DNA from: JAULUH01 sp032111745
Lineage (GTDB): Bacteria; Chloroflexota; Anaerolineae; JAAEKA01
DNA: 5,812 nt
Reading direction: 5' to 3'
Assembly (NCBI GenBank): GCA_032111745.1
Contig: JAULUH010000186.1
Location: forward strand, 1-5,812
The notes under the pieces are model-generated. The model was not told where the DNA came from. It did not search any database and saw only the letters and a list, made by a program, of their open reading frames with translations. Position numbers and translations under genes: made by a program. Shown here piece by piece: positions 5,562 to 5,812 of this stretch. Position 1 is the stretch's first letter. Each line of letters opens with the position of its first letter.

Positions 5562-5812
5562 CTAGGCCTCCCCACCGCGTTGTTCCCAAAAGGTCTGTAG
5601 CGCCACAAAGGGCAGGGATTGGGTCAGCTCCGGCCGGTTCGGGCCCGGCCGACCGCTGTTCCAGGTGATGATCAGAGCCTGCCGGGCCCGGGTGATGCCC
5701 ACGTAGAACAGGCGCAGCCGCTCGCGCACGTAGTCCAGCCGGGCCTGCAGGGTGGCCTCCCCCTCCTGGTAGGCTCCAGGATCGCCCCCGGCTAAGAGCT
5801 GCAGCTGCGCCA
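5562..5812 (-). CDS. UvrD/PcrA-family superfamily 1 DNA helicase, C-terminal fragment (cut by window edge)
   Basis: Only the last 82 residues are inside the window; the frame is open to the right edge and ends at TAG (5564-5562). The stretch ERLRLFYVGITRARQAL is helicase motif VI of the UvrD/Rep/PcrA/AddA group, in which the TRA-arginine contacts ATP. It sits about 50 residues before the C-terminus. The remainder is a short variable tail ending in FWEQRGGEA. There is no nuclease domain after motif VI, so unlike AddA or RecB this helicase does not carry its own C-terminal nuclease. The Fe-S PD-(D/E)XK nuclease gene starts eight bases downstream and may supply that activity in trans. Whether the protein is a housekeeping PcrA/UvrD or a specialised paralogue cannot be told from this fragment. 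Confidence 0.92.
   Translation of the reverse strand, partial: AQLQLLAGGDPGAYQEGEATLQARLDYVRERLRLFYVGITRARQALIITWNSGRPGPNRPELTQSLPFVALQTFWEQRGGEA

Overview
The window is a GC-rich bacterial stretch with closely packed genes and intrinsic-terminator-like hairpins. A two-domain protein disulfide oxidoreductase (PDO, common in thermophiles), a RecJ with a long C-terminal extension and an FlK-type thioesterase suggest a Chloroflexota-like, possibly thermophilic organism. That placement is inferred from protein style only; no marker gene is present.

Layout. Positions 1-350 hold no protein gene. They carry an extended -10 promoter preceded by an array of TTCTTA/TAAGAA half-sites, a foldable leader RNA ending in a terminator-like hairpin, and a second promoter. 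This second promoter feeds a 49-residue, almost purely coiled-coil protein (351-500, + strand) that ends in its own intrinsic terminator (530-577). After a 5' region with no recognisable element, a PDO with CNYC and CPYC active sites runs to 1416. A perfect inverted repeat with 30-bp arms (1446-1506) separates it from a convergent minus-strand operon.

The minus-strand operon reads from right to left. It begins with the C-terminal end of a UvrD/PcrA-type helicase, cut by the window edge. Next come a stand-alone RecB-family PD-(D/E)XK nuclease with an AddB/Cas4-type iron-sulfur cysteine set, RecJ, an NTF2-like (SnoaL/CaMKII association domain-like) protein and an FlK-like acyl-CoA thioesterase. 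Gaps between genes are 8, 3, 10 and 28 bases, so co-transcription and translational coupling are likely.

The helicase, Fe-S nuclease and RecJ together look like a DNA end-processing or recombinational-repair module. In it, functions fused in AddAB or RecBCD are split over separate small proteins. The two promoter-distal genes look metabolic, and their link to repair is unclear. No mobile element, CRISPR array, tRNA or rRNA was seen.
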